Shown: piece after piece, positions 62,586 through 64,000 of the stretch
Numbering within the stretch: position 1 is the stretch's first letter
Layout: each line of letters opens with the position of its first letter
Assembly (NCBI RefSeq): GCF_026242045.1
Contig: NZ_JAPJDO010000007.1
Location: 183,147 to 247,146, forward strand
Direction of reading: 5' to 3'
Length of the DNA stretch: 64,000 nucleotides
Source: Mycobacterium pinniadriaticum
GTDB lineage: Bacteria; Actinomycetota; Actinomycetes; Mycobacteriales; Mycobacteriaceae
Made by a program: the position numbers and the translations under genes
Notes under the pieces: model-generated
Seen by the model: the letters and a program-made list of their open reading frames with translations, nothing else
Databases searched by the model: none
What the model was told of the DNA's origin: nothing

Positions 62586-63617
62586 ATGACTTCAACCGCG
62601 CCAGCCCGCTCGACGCGAAAGCTGACTGCCGCCAAGGCAATCGTGGAAGCGATCAGCACGGAGATGGCATCCGATGAGTCGGTCTTCGTCATGGGCGAGG
62701 ACGTCGGCAAGTACGGCGGTGTCTTCGGAGAAACGACCGGCCTGCTGGACCGATTCGGCCCGGAGCGCGTCATCGATACCCCGATATCGGAGACCGCCTT
62801 CATCGGCGCCGCCGTGGGCGCCGCCGTCGAGGGTATGCGGCCGATCGTGGAACTGATGTTCGTCGACTTCTTCGGTGTCTGTATGGACCAGATCTACAAC
62901 CACATGGCCAAGATCCACCTTCTTTCCGGCGGCCACATCAGCGTTCCGCTTGTCCTGATGACAGCGGTGGGTGGCGGCTACTCGGATGCCGCACAGCACT
63001 CGCAGTGCCTCTGGGGGACGTTTGCCCATCTGCCGGGCATGAAGGTCGTGGTGCCCAGTTCGCCCGAAGACGCCAAGGGAATGATGACGGCCGCGATACG
63101 TGACGACAACCCGGTCGTCTTCATGTATCACAAGGGGATCATGGGGCTGTCGTGGATGTCGAAATCCAGTCGCTCATTGGGGCCCGTTCCTCGAGAGGCC
63201 TACGAGGTCGAGTTGGGCAAGGCGAAGGTGGTGCGGGCCGGCAACGACATCTCGATCGTCACGTTGTCGCTATCGGTGCATCATGCCCTTGATATCGCCG
63301 ACGAACTCGCACACGAGGGAATCGACTGTGAGGTAGTCGATCTGCGCAGTCTCGTACCGCTGGACACCGAGACAGTCCTCGAGTCAGTCGGCAAGACCGG
63401 CCGGCTGCTGGTAATCGACGAGGATTACGAATCGTTCGGGCTTTCCGGCGAGATCATTGCCCGGGTGTCCGAGCGTGATCCGGGGCTGTTCAAAACCGCG
63501 CCCGCGCGCGTCTGCGTCCCCGACGTGTCACTGCCGTACGCCAGACCGTTGGAAATGGCCGTGCTTCCCACCCCCGAGCGCATTCGCGCTGCGGTTGTCG
63601 AGATGATGAGGAAATAG
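62586..63617 (+). CDS. 2-oxoacid/acetoin dehydrogenase E1 beta subunit
   Basis: The 343-residue partner has MGEDVGKYGG (near 36), ISETAFIGAAVGAA (near 67), VPSSPEDAKGMM (near 156) and the C-terminal transketolase-type domain with VVDLRSLVPLD (near 251). It completes the alpha2-beta2 E1 that binds TPP at the subunit interface. The start follows AGGAAG. The next gene begins 8 bases later. Confidence 0.92.
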   Translation: MTSTAPARSTRKLTAAKAIVEAISTEMASDESVFVMGEDVGKYGGVFGETTGLLDRFGPERVIDTPISETAFIGAAVGAAVEGMRPIVELMFVDFFGVCMDQIYNHMAKIHLLSGGHISVPLVLMTAVGGGYSDAAQHSQCLWGTFAHLPGMKVVVPSSPEDAKGMMTAAIRDDNPVVFMYHKGIMGLSWMSKSSRSLGPVPREAYEVELGKAKVVRAGNDISIVTLSLSVHHALDIADELAHEGIDCEVVDLRSLVPLDTETVLESVGKTGRLLVIDEDYESFGLSGEIIARVSERDPGLFKTAPARVCVPDVSLPYARPLEMAVLPTPERIRAAVVEMMRK

Positions 63618-63625
63618 AAAACACT

Positions 63626-63859
63626 ATGGCGGAAGTCCTTTTCCCACCCATGTCCCAGAATGATCCAGAGGCCGAGGGCGTGGTGTCTACCTGGTTCGTC
63701 GCCGAGGGTGACCAGGTGCAAGAGGGTGACCTCATTGCCGAGGTGGCGGTCGACAAGGCAGACATGGAAATCGTTGCCCCACAGTCGGGTACGATTTCTC
63801 TGCTGGTAGCCGAGGACCAGGCCGTCACGCAGAACAGTCCCATCGCGACCATCTCCTAG
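63626..63859 (+). CDS. Free-standing lipoyl carrier domain
   Basis: The 77-residue protein is a complete biotinyl/lipoyl domain and nothing more: VSTWFVAEGDQVQEGD, the swinging-arm motif VDKADMEIVAP with Lys44, and SGTISLLVAEDQAV. The E2-type DKA sequence favours lipoyl over biotin (which has MKM). There is no linker, E1/E3-binding or acyltransferase domain, so the carrier is separate from any E2 catalytic core. Its stop is directly followed by the lipoyl synthase ATG. GAGGAA precedes its own start. Confidence 0.9.
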   Translation: MAEVLFPPMSQNDPEAEGVVSTWFVAEGDQVQEGDLIAEVAVDKADMEIVAPQSGTISLLVAEDQAVTQNSPIATIS

Positions 63860-64000
63860 ATGAGCGTTGTACCGGCCGGCCGCAAGTTACTGCGTCTGGA
63901 GGTCCGCAATGCGGAGACGCCGATCGAGCGTAAGCCGCCGTGGATCAAGACTCGGGCGCGGATGGGCCCGGAGTACACCGCACTGAAAAGTCTGGTGCGT
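63860..64000 (+). CDS. lipA: Lipoyl synthase LipA (partial, cut by window end)
   Basis: The first 47 residues ([20 protein letters not shown], then [10 protein letters not shown]) match the N-terminus of mycobacterial lipoyl synthase, a radical-SAM enzyme that inserts sulfur into protein-bound octanoate. The gene runs past the window. It starts right after the stop of the lipoyl domain gene. Housekeeping mycobacterial lipA sits beside lipB, so this is probably a second, pathway-dedicated copy; the radical-SAM cysteines are not in view. Confidence 0.88.
   Translation, partial: MSVVPAGRKLLRLEVRNAETPIERKPPWIKTRARMGPEYTALKSLVR

Overview
The window comes from a high-GC actinobacterium, almost certainly an environmental, rapid-grower type Mycobacterium (Mycolicibacterium-like). 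From about 4.4 to 41.6 kb the gene order follows the M. tuberculosis Rv1251c-Rv1278 block: RecB-type nuclease/helicase, lprE, deaD, acyltransferase, TetR, cyp130-like P450, FAD oxidase, tap efflux pump, udgB, deazaflavin reductase, HIT protein, amiB2-like amidase, Rv1264-type adenylyl cyclase, an Rv1265-position protein, a heterodimeric ABC exporter, lprB, lprC, sixA-like phosphatase, and an SbcD/SbcC-like pair. Assignments to M. tuberculosis genes rest on recalled sequence similarity and order, not on a search.

Layout. 0-4.4 kb: a gluconolactonase-like protein, a thioesterase, an MFS transporter and an FAD-linked oxidase. 4.4-14.2 kb: the first part of the conserved block, ending in a TetR/P450 pair. 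14.3-22 kb: an insertion holding a VapBC-type toxin-antitoxin pair, a complete HoxFUYH soluble [NiFe]-hydrogenase operon with its maturation protease HoxW, an Acg-family nitroreductase and a HicB-like orphan with a DosR-like box upstream. 22-41.6 kb: the rest of the conserved block, with small insertions (DUF3237 protein, luciferase-like oxidoreductase, second uracil-DNA-glycosylase-superfamily enzyme). 41.9-64 kb: an accessory catabolic island that runs off the end of the window.

The island carries a TetR/SDR pair and tandem IclR units as likely regulators, two acyl-CoA synthetases, an Ltp2-like aldolase with a possible DUF35 partner, a thiolase, an acyl-CoA dehydrogenase, an aldehyde dehydrogenase, a limonene-epoxide-hydrolase-like protein, two amidohydrolase-2 enzymes, an isochorismatase-fold protein, a Rieske oxygenase with its ferredoxin, a methyltransferase, and an operon of 2-oxoacid/acetoin-type dehydrogenase E1 alpha and beta, a free-standing 77-residue lipoyl domain and the start of a lipoyl synthase. 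The enzymes fit activation of an organic acid to its CoA ester, oxidation, carbon-carbon cleavage and aldehyde or 2-oxo product removal. The substrate cannot be named from sequence.

The most striking unlisted signal is a 22-nt upstream module, CATCTGAA-N9-GTTG(C/T), found 84-137 nt before six operon heads of the island (a seventh, weaker copy lies before the epoxide-hydrolase-like gene). It indicates that the whole island, including the lipoyl operon, is one regulon. Other notable signals are an IclR gene divided by one in-frame TGA between duplicated HTH domains, a HoxF lacking three of four cysteines of the NuoE-type cluster, and a dispersed repeat of about 26 bp that is tandem after udgB and forms part of the lprE signal-peptide coding sequence.
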